The notes below the pieces were generated by a model, which saw only the letters and a list, made by a program, of their open reading frames with translations, was not told the DNA's origin and made no database searches. Positions 1 through 11,659 of a stretch of DNA of 64,000 bases are shown here, piece by piece; within the stretch, counting starts at the first letter, position 1; the number at the start of each line of letters is the position of its first letter. The DNA is from Ahaetulla prasina (Eukaryota; Chordata; Lepidosauria; Squamata; Colubridae). The translations under genes were made by a program, and so were the position numbers. The stretch covers positions 99,008,061-99,072,060 of the forward strand of contig NC_080540.1 of NCBI RefSeq assembly GCF_028640845.1, written 5' to 3'.

Positions 1-357
1 TGGAGCTACTTCCAGCAAACTGATAGCTTGTGATTAATGTGGTTAAATACAACAACTTGTGGGGCAGAAATACATAGATACAGATTCCTCATCTGGGAAA
101 ATGTTTGCATCTTATGGGTACCAAATGTTGCTTAATCTGCAAGCATCAGCACATTTTTTTTCTCTACGACTATCAGATTTTCCAAGGCAAAGGCCTTTGA
201 GAACACCACAGTTCTCCATTCCTCTGCATGCAAACTTCATCTCCCAGCTAGAAATTAGATTTGAACTTTATGCAGAATACTGAGAAACCTTCATAGTTTC
301 AAGGTTGGAAGAGCCATTCAGGAGAGTTTAAGCCCCAGTTGATAGATGATTGATGAT

Positions 358-381
358 AGACAGACAGACAGACAGACAGAT

Positions 382-430
<49 letters not shown>
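358..430. repeat. CAGA/GATA microsatellite
   Basis: A CAGA run passes into about 13 GATA units that end directly on the 3' end of the LINE fragment to the right. It codes for nothing; the ORFs across it are repeat artefacts. Positions 1-357 show no recognisable feature. Confidence 0.95.
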
Positions 431-431
<1 letters not shown>

Positions 432-900
432 ATTCTTTATTGATCAAGTGTGATTGACACGCAAGGAATTTGTCTCTGGTGCATAAGCTCAGTGTACATA
501 CAAGCAACAAGTGATAAATCATGATCATAATCATCATAAAATACATTCATCATAAATCATAAGATATAACATATAGTGATAATCATAGAATACTAACTAA
601 GCAATCAACATAAATCATATTAAGATACTAAATAAAACAATTAACATAAATGGTAAGATACAAGCAACAAAGTAATAGTCATAAGAAGATAAGGAAATAG
701 GTGATAAGAAAGATAAGAAGGATAATAGTAACAGAACCCTACTAGGTAGTTTTGGGAATTATTTAGGAATCTGTCTTAAAAGCAAGCCAAAGAGATGGCT
801 CTATAGCTTCTACTTGAAGAGCAGCCTACTTCTGAAAAATTAGGTGTTCAATGCTATTGAATTGCTCATGTTGTTTGGCTGTTTTTCTAACATGCAGTTG
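431..900 (-). mobile_element. L3/CR1-like LINE 3' fragment
   Basis: Minus-strand copy of the LINE whose 3' end reads CAAATTCCTTG, then TCCAATCACACTTGGCCAAT, then AATAAA-like DNA. It matches the copies at 9297, 11660, 34475 and 39735 but is more diverged. Its 3' tail carries a GATA rather than an AATAG array. The right edge is approximate. Confidence 0.75.
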
Positions 901-995
901 GAAACCGTAATTCATATCCATTATTCTCCACTCTGGAAAGAGAGAACGCAGGCCTTGATCTTTTTTCTGGGTGACACCTTTTTACATGTTAAAAA

Positions 996-1283
996 CAGAG
1001 GTGGTATTCCGCAGGTTCTGATCAGTTCTGGAGAACTGGTAGTTGAAATTTTGAGTTGTTCGGAGAACCAGTAAATACCACCTCTGACTGGCCCCGCCCC
1101 TATATATTCTCTGCCTCCCGAGTCCCAGCTGATCAGGAGGAAATGGGGATTTTGCAGTAACCTTCCTCCAGAATGGGGTAGGAATGGAGATTTTACAGTA
1201 TCCGTCTCCCCACACCCACCATGCCATGCCCACCAAGCCACGCCCAGAGAACCGGTAGTAAAAAAATTTAAATTCCACCACTG
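996..1283 (+). mobile_element. hAT-like non-autonomous element, family A copy 1
   Basis: Starts CAGAGGTGG and ends CCACCACTG, inverted termini of a family present seven times in the window. Flanks gttaaaaa and gttcaaag are an imperfect 8-bp target-site duplication. The body has the family's GGAGAACTGGTAG and TGGGCGTGGC motifs and no transposase. Confidence 0.85.
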
Positions 1284-1658
1284 GTTCAAAGAGTCCTATC
1301 AATAATAAACATTTATAATACTCTATTGATTCGAATCAAGTAGCCCCTCAGTTGTGAAACTCTACAGAGAGTTCTAATAAAACCCAATAAATTGAGTTGA
1401 AGAGGATCTATAACTTCTTATTCCAGCCCCAGCTTACCTGATTAACATCCATTTACTGGGGTTCCAGGCTCCAGTGTCAAGCTCTTGACACATATTTCAA
1501 CTTTAGCATGAGGAAACCTTGAATCTAGCGAGATTCCAGTTAAGTGCTAAATTCAGTAATTTGTGAATAAACAGAACTGAGCTAACATTATAGGTATTGC
1601 AGTGTAATCATATACTCACTTCTATGGACATAAGTTTGATTGAAGTGATTAGAAGTTA

Positions 1659-2314
1659 CAGGTAGTACTCAGCTTGCAACAGTTCATTTAGTGACCACTG
1701 AAAGTTACAACAGCGCTGAATAAAGTGACTTATGACCGTTTTTCACAGTTACAACATTTGCAGCATGGACATGTGGTCAAAATTCAGAAGCTTGGCAACT
1801 GTTCATATTTATGATAGTTGCAGTGTCCCTGGATCATGTGATCATCATTTGCAATCTTCCGACAAGCAAAATCAATGGGGAAGCCAGATTTACTTAACAA
1901 CCAGGTTACTAATTTAACAACACCTGTGATTCACTTTTTTTTTATTTGCATTTATATCCCGCCCTTCTCCAAAGACTCAGGGCGGCTTACACTATGTCAA
2001 GCAATAGTCTTCATCCATTTGTATATTATATACAAAGTCAACTTATTGCCCCCAACAATCTGGGTCCTCATTTTACCTACCTTATAAAGGATGGAAGGCT
2101 GAGTCAACCTTGGGCCTGGTGGGACTTGAACCTGCAGTAATTGCAAGCAGCTTCTGTTAATAACAGACTGTCTTACCAGTCTGAGCCACAGAGGCCCACT
2201 TAACAACCGGGGCAAAAAAATGTCGTAAAATGGGGCCAAACTCACTTAACAAATGTCCCACTTAACAACAAAAAATCTGGGGCTCAATTGGGATCGTAAG
2301 TCAAGAACTACCTG
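1659..2314. mobile_element. TA-flanked MITE, family E copy 1, interrupted by a SINE
   Basis: Begins CAGGTAGTACTC and ends AAGAACTACCTG, inverted ends flanked by TA on both sides, as in Tc1/mariner-type insertions. The non-coding body has repeated motifs such as CACTTAACAA and TCATGTGATCA. A SINE at 1935-2197 splits it, so the MITE is older than the SINE. Confidence 0.8.
1935..2197 (-). mobile_element. tRNA-derived SINE with L2-like tail
   Basis: On the minus strand the head reads GGGCCTCTGTGGCTCAGACT (A box TGGCTCAGACTGG) followed by B box GGTTCAAGTCCC, then a unique middle, then a tail CCGCCCTGAGTCTTTGGAGA ending in TTTGCATAAATAAA-like DNA. The tail resembles the 3' hairpin of the L2 elements in this window, which suggests L2 machinery mobilised it. 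A second copy is at 37680-37943. Confidence 0.8.
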
Positions 2315-2319
2315 TACTG

Positions 2320-4020
2320 CTGAGCAGTTCTCCAGAGAATTGCCCTTCTACATCCTGGTTCTGGCTTTATTACTCAGGCGAGGTCAAAAGGAAGGGGGAA
2401 AAGTTTATGAGACTTATGTTTTTGAGAAAAAGACTGTCTGAACTAAAAATAGCTCACAGTTTGGTTTTGACTCTGATTTACATACAGTGAAGGAAGACTG
2501 CAAGTTTACAGCGAATCTATGCACTTCAGTACCAACTTACCTCTTGCATACTCTGTCTAACTTAAGATTCATTGGCTGTTCTTTGATAAACCTTTTCACT
2601 TGGAGTTCTCATCTCCAGCTCAAAGTCCACAAGACCCCGATCCTTGGAGGCAATATCAGGTTGGAGAACTCTCCCCCACTTCGTTTCTAAGGGCAGCAAC
2701 TGTGAGAAATATTTCAGGCAATCATTGAGCTACGTGTCTGCCTCATTAAATGGTGTGGGGGGGGGAGAGAGAATTCAAGGCTCTCTGAATATAGTAACAG
2801 TTTTATCTGCAACAGGAAGAGCTGCCAGATTTCCTTTCTGTTTTTAATAGTCTTGTTATTAACAATTATAATTAAAATAAAAATAAAAATGAATACAAAG
2901 TATAAAAACTTTAAAAGTTCAGAAAAAAAAACAAAAATAGAAAAAATGATAAAGAAAAATAAAAGAAATATATAAAGAAAGGAATTCTACCCTCATTATG
3001 ATTTTAATATTCCATCTCATTTATAAATCAATTCTTAAAGCATCATTGTTCAGTCCTGATCAGACAAAGTCCATAATGCTTTTTCTTCACTTGTGTTATA
3101 TGGTGGCACCAATATGCCTCAGAATGCTTTTTTTCTGTCATGTCCTCATTACATTGACATCATTTAACAGTGAGATCCCCAACCCGCAGGCCATGCAAAT
3201 GGCAGGTGAGTGCATGCGCAGCTGTACTTGTGCGAGGGGCAGGCACTCGTGCTCGCATGCGAAGCTCCATTTGCGTGGGCAGCAGACACTCATGTTCACA
3301 CACGAAGCTTCTCTTGTGTGAGCAGCAGGCATGCGAGCTCATGCATGAAGCTCCATTTGTGCCAGTGCAAATGGAGCTGTTTGCACTCATGTGTACACCT
3401 GCCAATTGCACACAACTATCCCGTCTACCCCTCCCTTGGCAGCATTGCTAAGCTGAAAAGAAAGACAGGACCACTGATCTAACATCCAGTCCATAAAGCA
3501 GTACCAGCATCACAACTTAACAACCTAAATCAGTCTGAATAGTTGTTGACTATTGTGTATGAATGGTCTTCTGAAAATCTAGTTCAGAAGAGAAACTGTG
3601 AAAGGATTCCAAATTATTTTACAAATTACAACAGTAGTTAAAAGACAATATTATAGCTAAGCACAGCTTGAGAGCTGAATAAAGAGCTGGTTACATACAG
3701 TTCCTGAACCTGTGCAGACAAATAAAGTTTAAAACTGACTGACCACCAAACAGGAAATGGGTGGAAAAAACTAACACAATTTCTTGATTAGTCTGCTTAC
3801 CTACTTCTACCAAAGCAGCAGCATTTTTTGAAGCAAAACCTCTGTTACTTCCTTCAGTTGAAAATGTATGAGAGAGAATAAGAAGCCGCTGCGACAGTGG
3901 TAAATTCTATTCTTCTCCAAACTCAATCTACATATTTCTACTGAGCTTGTATCCTTGATTTTTAAAAAACTCCAAAACCTGTATCTCCAACAGCAGATAC
4001 TCTGTATATTTTCCCTCCCT
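2320..4020. other. Mostly unique DNA with a degenerate CpG-containing repeat
   Basis: No gene seen. Positions 3180-3430 contain irregular repetitions of AAGCTCCATTTG and related units separated by 45-75 bp, with unusually many CpG and GCATGC motifs for this neighbourhood. ORFs on both strands there are by-products of the repetition. The rest is A/T-rich unique sequence. Confidence 0.5.
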
Positions 4021-4029
4021 ATACCCTGC

Positions 4030-4500
4030 CAACAAAAGTGTGTATTGTCAAGGCTATGGTTTTCCCAGTTGCAATGTATGGCTGTGAAGGTTGGACCATA
4101 AGAAAGGCTGAGTGCCAAAGAATCGAGGCCTTTGAACTCTGGTGATGGAGAAGACTCCTGCGAGTCCGTTGGACTGCAAGGCGAAAAAACAAGTCAGTTC
4201 TAGAGGAGATCAACCCTGCCTGCCCTTTAGAAGGCAAGATCCTGAAGATGAAACTGAAATACTTTGGCCACCTAATGAGAAAGAAGGACTCACTGGAGAA
4301 GAGCCTAATGCTGGGAAAGGTTGAGGGCAAAAGAAGAAGGGGACGACAGAGAGTGAACTGGCTGGATGGAGTCACTAAAGCAGTAGGCGTGAGCTTAAAT
4401 GGACTCCAGAGGATGGTAGAGGATAGGAAGGCCTGGAGGAACGTTGTCCATGGGGTCGCGATGGGTTGGACACGACTTTGCAACTAACAACAACAACAAA
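4030..4500 (+). mobile_element. BovB (RTE) LINE 3' end
   Basis: The C-terminal BovB reading frame survives in part at 4248-4487: KLKYFGHLMRKKDSLEKSLM, then GKVEGKRRRGRQRVNWLDG and DRKAWRNVVHGVAMGWTRL. This matches the conserved end of BovB ORF2. The element ends TTGGACACGACTTTGCAACT followed by an AAC repeat. Upstream codons (4030-4247) are recognisable but frame-broken. BovB is known for horizontal spread between squamates and ruminants. Confidence 0.9.
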
Positions 4501-4596
4501 AATATTCTGCCTCTGTATGTTACTAAGAGTCACACCTCAATTCATGGATGTGGATTCTGCCTGAACCTGAGTGGGGGGAAGGCAGTTTGACTGTGA

Positions 4597-5709
4597 ATGT
4601 CAGAGTTTATAGATGCAATAGATGCAATCTACATAGACTTCTGCAAAGCTTTTGACTCAGTAGTACACGATAAACTTCTCCTAAAACTAAAATCCTACGG
4701 CATTTCAGGACCCCTTCACAAATGGATATCTGCTTTTCTGTCTAACAGACAACAAGTGATCAAAATTGGCAATGCTCTATCAAATCCTGTTCCTGTCAAG
4801 AGTGGCGTTCCTCAAGGCAGCGTCCTTGGACCAACACTCTTCATACTATACATTAATGATCTTTGTGACCATATCACAAGTAATTGTGTTCTCTTTGCTG
4901 ACGATGTCAAATTATTTAACACCACAGACAATGCATCTATCATCCAAAAAGACCTTGATCATCTAACCACTTGGTCTAAAACTTGGCAACTCCAAATCTC
5001 AACCAGCAAATGCTCAGTCTTACATATAGGAAAAAAGAACCCAAACACTAAGTACATACTTGATGGACATTACCTCACAGATGACCCCCATCCCGTTAAA
5101 GACCTTGGAGTTTTCATGTCAAATGATCTCAGTGCCAAAGCCCACTGCAAATACATAGCAAAAAAGGCTCTAAGAGTTGTAAACCTAATCTTGCATAGCC
5201 TCTTTTCCAAAAACACTACACTACTAACCAGAGCATATAAATCATTTGCTAGATCAATTCTAGAATACAGCTCACCTGTTTGGAACCCTCACCATATCTC
5301 TGACATCAATACAATTGAACGTGTCCAGAAATATTTTACAAGAAGAGTTCTCCATTCCTCTGTAAACAACAAAATACCTTATCCCACTAGACTTGAAATC
5401 CTGGGCTTGGAAAACTTGGAACTCCGTCGCCTTCGACAAGACCTAAGTTTAACTCATAGAATCATCTATTGTAATGTCCTTCCTGTCAAAGACTACTTCA
5501 GCTTTAATTGCAATAATACAAGAGCAACCAATAGATTTAAACTTAATGTCAACCGCTTTAATCTAGATTGCAGAAAATATGACTTCTGTAACAGAATCAT
5601 CAGTGCTTGGAATACTTTACCTGACTCTGTGGTCTCTTCTCATAATCCTAAAAGCTTTAACCAAAAACTTTCTACTATTGACCTCACCCCATTCCTAAGA
5701 GGACCATAA
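4597..5709 (+). CDS. Non-LTR retrotransposon reverse transcriptase (CR1/Rex1 type), 5'-truncated
   Basis: An open frame of 370 codons encodes the C-terminal part of a LINE reverse transcriptase. Motifs in order are IDFCKAFDSVVHDKLL (RT motif A region), SGVPQGSVLGPTLFILYIND (motif B), FADDVKLF (the catalytic YxDD-type box) and VKDLGVF. A C-terminal region with RVQKYFTRRVL and AWNTLPDSVV ends LTPFLRGP. It is LINE-encoded, not cellular. The N-terminal RT fingers and endonuclease are missing through 5' truncation. The lack of stops suggests a young copy. Its 3' UTR (GGGCGTGCATAAG, poly-TA, ATAAATAAA tail) runs to about 5875. CR1 versus Rex1 was not resolved. Confidence 0.88.
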   Translation: MSEFIDAIDAIYIDFCKAFDSVVHDKLLLKLKSYGISGPLHKWISAFLSNRQQVIKIGNALSNPVPVKSGVPQGSVLGPTLFILYINDLCDHITSNCVLFADDVKLFNTTDNASIIQKDLDHLTTWSKTWQLQISTSKCSVLHIGKKNPNTKYILDGHYLTDDPHPVKDLGVFMSNDLSAKAHCKYIAKKALRVVNLILHSLFSKNTTLLTRAYKSFARSILEYSSPVWNPHHISDINTIERVQKYFTRRVLHSSVNNKIPYPTRLEILGLENLELRRLRQDLSLTHRIIYCNVLPVKDYFSFNCNNTRATNRFKLNVNRFNLDCRKYDFCNRIISAWNTLPDSVVSSHNPKSFNQKLSTIDLTPFLRGP

Positions 5710-5880
5710 GGGGCGTGCATAAGCGCACAAATGTGCCTACCGTTCCTGTCCTATTGTTTTTCTTTTCTTCTTCATATATATATATATATATATATGCTTA
5801 TACCTTTATATACTATATAACCTTTCTGTATGATAGTTACATATATTGTTGTGACAAAATAAATAAAAATAAAATTTGCA
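5710..5880 (+). mobile_element. 3' UTR and tail of the preceding LINE
   Basis: GGGGCGTGCATAAG after the stop, a TA run at 5776-5794, then TTGTTGTGACAAAATAAATA. The same tail closes two related fragments at 13800-14040 and 14285-14635. Positions 5880-6610 beyond it show no feature. Confidence 0.8.
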
Positions 5881-6619
5881 GCCTTCAGACTCTCTGTCTA
5901 TCAAAGCTTTCCTATTCCTTCAGGCCTTACCTGTGTTAAGACCACTGACAAGGATGCTTTCCTGCCAGCTAGTGGATGCTAGTGGAAGAGGAGGAAAGCA
6001 ATGCAGCAGAGCTGTGCCATGTACACTAAAAATAGGTACCACTTGTTGGCATCTTAACCCTGAAAAAGAGCCTGTGATACAATACAAACTGAGCCTCTTC
6101 ATCAGCTCCAAGCAGCTACCAGGATATGTGCAGGTCCTTAATTCAGAGACCGTAAAAGAGATGTGGCAAATATGAAAAGAATCCATGTGACTTGGCAATC
6201 CAACTCACTTAGCCCACTGCCTTTTAGAAGCCTTTAGAAGTTTCCATCATCTTAATGCTGTAAGGTGTTGTGGAAACTGTAGTCCAGGAAGTAAAAGACA
6301 GGCTTGGCCCTATAAAAGTGTTGTGTTGAACAGAATGAAAACAAATGGCTGCACTTTTACTTCCTGAGGAAGTGTCAGAAGAATAATCCTCTAGTTTGAA
6401 AAAGCAGAAGTTGAACTCTGCATAAACCTTTGGGAAGCTGTACAGGGGAAAGGTAGTTAATTACCGTGACTACTGCATATGAAGGGGGGGGAATCTGCAT
6501 AGGGTTTTTTCCACCACTCAAAAGCCACTGCAGTGTCACCTCTACCTTTAACCAAAAAAAATAGAGACTTGTGGCTCTGAGCTTCATTAAATTATCTAGA
6601 AGAGAATTCTGTATTTAAG

Positions 6620-7440
6620 GTGGATGTTTTTGGTGCATGGTCACAATACATCTCCTGCTTATAAGCTTTTCTTTTTGTGATAATGTCCTTGGTTCACCAA
6701 AAAGGACATTTGTTCCTCTGCAACTGTTGATCTTATATTTAACTTGTATCAAAGCTGTAACTGTGGAGGTGGTCAATAGAATTAAGTATCTGGGGGTGCA
6801 GATAGCTAACAATCTGACTTGGTCTTTTTCTACGTTATCTTCAGAGAAGCGTGCAAATCAGTGCTTGCATTTCCTGCATCAGATGAGGAGGGCACATCTT
6901 TCTCCTTCTGTCCTGGCCACTTTTTAAGAGGCACAATTGAGAGCGTTTTAACAAATTACATCAACATTTGGTTTGGTGGCAGCAATGCCTCAGATAGAAA
7001 GTCCATACAGAGAGTGGTAAGGACAGCTGAGAAGATTATAGGAAGCTTGCTTACTGTTATTCAAGTTACTGCTTATAAGCGCTATGTGCTTAGAGCTCAA
7101 AGAGACCCCCACACACCCACTTCACGGTCTGTTTCTGTTGCTCCCCTCTGGGAGGAGGTTTCGAAGTATTTCTAGTAGGACTGCTAGATTCTGTAACAGC
7201 TTTGTTCCCTATGCCATCCATCTGGTAAACTCACAGGATTCCCCCCCCCCCGCCATGTATATGTATACATTTGAACTAGACTGTGATGTTTCTCTGTGTC
7301 ATGTATGTGTGTGTATGCAGATATATGAATAATGGTTATCTTTTGAGAGCTGAATGCAATGAAATTTCATTTTAATGTATGCTGATTGGTGTACACTTAA
7401 AGTAACAAAAATTTTATTCTATTCTATGCTATCATTAGAG
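6620..7440 (+). mobile_element. L3-like LINE C-terminal remnant
   Basis: Frames shift but the conceptual product reads VNRIKYLGVQIANNLTW, then RGTIESVLTNYI, WFGGSNASDRKSIQRVVRTA, KIIGS and SRTARFCNSFVPYAIHLVN. This is the C-terminal domain common in CR1/L3-group LINEs. It ends in an ATTCTATTCTA tail. It is a pseudogene with at least one frame change near 6920. Confidence 0.8.
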
Positions 7441-7494
7441 ATCCTGGAGTGTATTGAAAATGTTGAAATGTTACTACTTAAGGCTATTTATTTA

Positions 7495-8190
7495 TTTTAT
7501 TATTTATTTATTTATTTATTGGATTTATAAACCGCCCTTCTCCCGAAGGACTCAGGGCGGTGTACAGCCAGTATAAAAAAGAACAATATACAGTTAAAAT
7601 ACAATTAAAAAACTTATTATACAGTATGGCCGAAATAATTAAGAATTAAGAATCTAAAAACCCCAATTAAAACCAGAAAGAAAATTTAAAATTTAAAATT
7701 AAACAATTTAAGAAAGCCCCGCACGAACAAACAAATATGTTTTCAGTTCGCGGCGAAAAGTCCGAAGGTCAGGAATTTGACGTAAACCAGGGGGGAGTTC
7801 GTTCCAAAGAGTGGGGGCCCCCACAGAGAAGGATCTTCCTCTGGGGGCCGCCAGCCGACATTGTCTGGCGGATGGCACCCTGAGAAGGCCCTCTCTGTGC
7901 GAGCGTACGGGTCGGTGGGAGGCATGGAGGTAACAGAAGGCGGTCCCGTAAGTACCCAGGTCCCAAGCCATGGAGCGCTTTAAAGGTGGTTACCAAGACC
8001 TTGAAATGCACCCGAAAGGCAACAGGAAGCCAGTGCAGTCTGCGCAGGAGAGGTGTCACATGTGAGCTACGCGTGACTCCCTCTATCACCCGCGCAGCTG
8101 CATTCTGGACCAACTGAAGCCTCCGAGTGCATCTCAAGGGGAGCCCCAAGTAGAGAGCATTGCAATAATCCAGGCGGGAGGTAACCAGAG
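7495..8190 (-). mobile_element. L2 LINE 3' fragment
   Basis: Minus-strand L2 copy. Its C-terminal frame includes RLQLVQNAAARVIEGVTRSS, HVTPLLRRLHWLPVAFRV and [16 protein letters not shown]. The 3' end carries the hairpin CCGCCCTGAGTCCTTCGGGA and a TTTATTTA-type tail. One frameshift splits the frame near 7,900. It is 5'-truncated at about 8190. Confidence 0.9.
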
Positions 8191-8380
8191 CTGTATTCAG
8201 AAATAGTACTGATATGGTTACATCTATGGAGATTCTCAGTCATCCAGGTCATGGTTGTCCCAAAGGTGCTTTTTAAAAGACAACTGAACTTTCTTGTTTT
8301 TTTCCTGGAAAACATTTTGCTTCTCTTCCAACTTCTTCAGTTCTTCACATCTATTGATGTAGTTACTTGAGATAGGAACA

Positions 8381-8600
8381 GTGGTGGGTCACTACTGGTT
8401 TGCCCCAGTTTGGGTAAATTGGTAGCAGCAGCAGTGGGAGGCTCCGCCCACCTGCCCGGACATCATCAAATACGATCTGCACATGTGCAGAAGCTTCTGC
8501 ACATGGGCAGAAGTGGCAGGTGCACAAGCGAAGCAAGTAGCAAAGGTAAGTGAAACTCACCCCTGGAAGCTCCACCACCACCATTTTTTTTAAGGCAGTA
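8381..8600. mobile_element. Possible hAT-like element, family D copy 1
   Basis: Begins CAGTGGTGGGTCACTACTGG and shares GGGAGGCTCCGCCCACC and CTTCTGC/GCAGAAG motifs with the better bounded copy at 37451-37592. The right end is not clear, so this is probably a damaged copy. Confidence 0.5.
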
Positions 8601-9296
8601 ACTGGTTAATGTGGTTAGATATCTTGCGGCCTCTAAATCCTGTGGACCACAATTCCCATAACCCAGTCCATGCTAAAAAAGGACTTCTGGAAGTAATCAC
8701 TCCAAAGATCCAGAGCTGTCAATTGCCTATCTTTAGCATATGGAAGGTATCGGGTCAGAACCTTGTCGAGCATCAAATCAGAAACTAGTCATTCGTCTGA
8801 TAGCTTGCAGAAGGCCAGTCTTTTATCTTCTATCCTTTCTATCTGTGTGATTTAATACACATGAACAAACACAAGAACACACACAGGCACACAAGGTTCT
8901 TAAAGTCAAGGTTGTTATGTCTATATTTTTTAATGAAGGGATGAGACAGATCATAGCAGCTGCTGCTCTGGCAAATAGGGAGTTCTCAGGAAAAAAAAAC
9001 CCTCCAAGGATCTTTGTTTTGTGGAATTTACATCTGGGCTGTTCTAGATAAAATTTGGAGGCAGCTACTATAAATTTATAGCCCTACTCTGTGCTGCCTG
9101 CATTCCAACCTGATTATTTTGTTTGCTCACTCTTTATTGTGTCAACCTGTAAAATAATTTTGCTTAAGAGGGGGGGGGAAAGCCCAGAAAGAAAAGATGA
9201 CAAGCATCAATGTTCCATTGACTTAGTGGCACAGATTTTCTTTATAACCTAAGCAATGGGGGGGGGGATTCTTTTTATCATTATCTTTAATCTTAG

Positions 9297-9610
9297 CCTT
9301 CTCTACAGAAGCTAAACAAATAATTCCCTCAACACTGTCAGACTATTTACTGAATCTGCACTACTATTAATCGTTTCATAGTTCCCATCACCAATCTCTT
9401 TCCACTTATGACTGTATGACTATAACTTGTTGCTGGCAATCCTTATGATTTATATTGATATATTGATCATCAATTGTGTTGTAAATGTTGTACCTTGATG
9501 AACGTATCTTTTCTTTTATGTACACTGAGAGCATATGCACCAAGACAAATTCCTTGTGTGTCCAATCACACTTGGCCAATAAAATTCTATTCTATTCTAT
9601 TCTATTCTAG
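9297..9610 (+). mobile_element. L3-like LINE 3' end with AATAG tail
   Basis: Nearly identical to 11881-12172 (I noticed two differences), starting at the codons for the LINE C-terminus (AAGCTAAACAAATAA) and ending GGCCAATAAAATTCTATTC with four more TTCTA units. The 5' truncation and near-identity indicate a recent insertion. Positions 8640-9296 show nothing else. Confidence 0.88.
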
Positions 9611-9728
9611 AAGATGAGAAGGGATGATTAAGCAGAAGTCCATATGTGTTAAAACTGACTGAGTTGAGAAACGCTGAGTAATAACATCAAAAAATAACCA
9701 AGCAACTTAGTCTATCCAGAGTTCAAGA

Positions 9729-9732
9729 TTAA

Positions 9733-9805
<73 letters not shown>

Positions 9806-9905
9806 TCGATTTTTATACCGCCCTTCTCCCGAAGGACTCAGGGCGGTGTACAGCCAAAAATAAAAACAAGCAATACAAGCAATACAATATTAAAGTAAGC
9901 CGCAA
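9729..9905 (-). mobile_element. ATT microsatellite plus L2 3' tail
   Basis: About 24 ATT units (9729-9802) run directly into the L2 3' hairpin (CCGCCCTTCTCCCGAAGGAC) on the minus strand. The array is the expanded tail of a very short L2 insertion. Confidence 0.85.
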
Positions 9906-10019
9906 ACACTAAAATGGATGGAGTTGCCTTATATGTTTGAATGAACACAAGGACAGCTACTTACTCAGGTTGCAACCTTAATGTAATGTAATGTGTAAAC
10001 CCAGCTGCACTCAAATGTA

Positions 10020-10920
10020 ACAGAATAGCAGAGCTGGAAAGGTCCTTGGAGGAGAATAGAATAGGAATAGGAATAGGAATAGGATATTTGGAAAGGACCT
10101 TGGGTGTCTTCTAATCCAACATTCAGCTCAAGCAGGAAACACTGTACCATTTCAGACAAATGGTTGCCCAATCTCTTCTTAAAACCTCCAATGTTGGAGT
10201 ACCCACAACTTCTGGAGGCAAGCTGTTCCACTAATTTATTGTTCAAACCGTCAGGAAATGTCTGCTTAGTTCTGGGTTGCTTCTCTCCCTGATTAGTTTC
10301 CACCCATTGCTTCTTGTTCTACCCTCAGGTGCTTTGGAGAATAGTTTGACTCCCTCTTCTTTGTGGCAGCCCCTGAGATATTGGAACACTGCTATCATGT
10401 CTCCCCTAGTCCTTCTTTTCATTAAACTAGACATACCCAATTCCAGCAACCATTATTTATATGTTTTAGCCTCCACTACCCTAATCATCTTTATTGCTCT
10501 TTTCTGCACTCTTTCTAGAGTCTCAATATCTTTTTTACATCATGGTGTCCAAAACTGGATGCAGTATTCCAACTGTGGCCTTACCAAGGCATTATAAAGT
10601 GGTATTAACACTTCACGTGATCTTGATTCTATCCCTCTCTTTATGCAACCTAGAACTGTGTTGGCTTTTTTGGCAGCTGCAGCACACTGCTGGTTCATAT
10701 TTAAATGACTGTCCACTAGGACTCCAAGATCCCTCTCATAGGTACTACTTTTGAGCAAGGTACCACATATACTGTACCTGTGTATCTTGTTTTTCTTGCC
10801 TAAATGTAGAACCTTATTTTTTTTTTCACCATTGAATTTCATTTTATTAGATAGCGCCCACTGTTCAAGTCTGTCAATCAAACTTCCTGGTCCAATTCTC
10901 TGCTCCATGGTACCTTATAC
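10020..10920 (-). mobile_element. CR1 LINE 3' fragment
   Basis: Minus-strand conceptual translation 10908-10540 gives LIDRLEQWALSNKMKFNGEK, VLHLGKKN, ERDLGVLVDSHLNMNQQCAA and ALVRPQLEYCIQFWTP, the classical CR1 reverse-transcriptase tail. Downstream sequence continues to the CR1 3' end near 10,020 after frame breaks. A GGAATA pentamer/hexamer run sits at the 3' end. Confidence 0.92.
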
Positions 10921-11659
10921 AGTACCATTTCAGACAAATTATTGTCCAAAAACTCTAGTGGTGGAGCACAAACAACTTCTGAAGGCAAGCCATTTCACTA
11001 TGTCAAAATAAGCCAGTTTTATCTTGAAAGAAGTGAAGAACAACGGGTCTGGCATAATACTAAAATCCAGTTAATAAAAATCAGACAAAAGCTAACTTTC
11101 CTAGGAGAAAGGCCCTGGCTGGCTGAGGATACCCAGAGCCTATGTTGACTAATACTTCTGCTGGAATAACAGCAATGACTAGACTCCATCCTTCAGAAAC
11201 TTTCTTTTTCTGGTTGCAGGAGGAGACAGAGACATCTGACATACTTTGCAAAGAGAAGACCATTGATACTGGAGATAGTTCTCTCCGGGAGCAAGACTTC
11301 TCTTCCCCAAAGATCTACTTTCTATTATCCTGTTCTCATTCCCAATCCATTGCTGTGAAATATCAGGTCTTAATTAATGTCCATTCCATCCATTGTAATA
11401 CCTCAAGAAAGGAGGACAGCTTTATATTTTATTTTTGTACTTTAATAGGTGACTCCTATGCTGAAAGCCCTTACAATTGAACCGAGAGGAAAGTTTACAT
11501 GAAATTCCTAATAATCTAGTCACATGATATATTGTACTGTAAAGTAGACAACAATGTTTAGCCTGACAGGTACCTAATCCATTTTGTAGTTTATGATTCA
11601 GCGTGACTTGTAACCTAGAACACTGGAAGATTTGAGTAAAGTCTTGTTAAGTTACCGGT

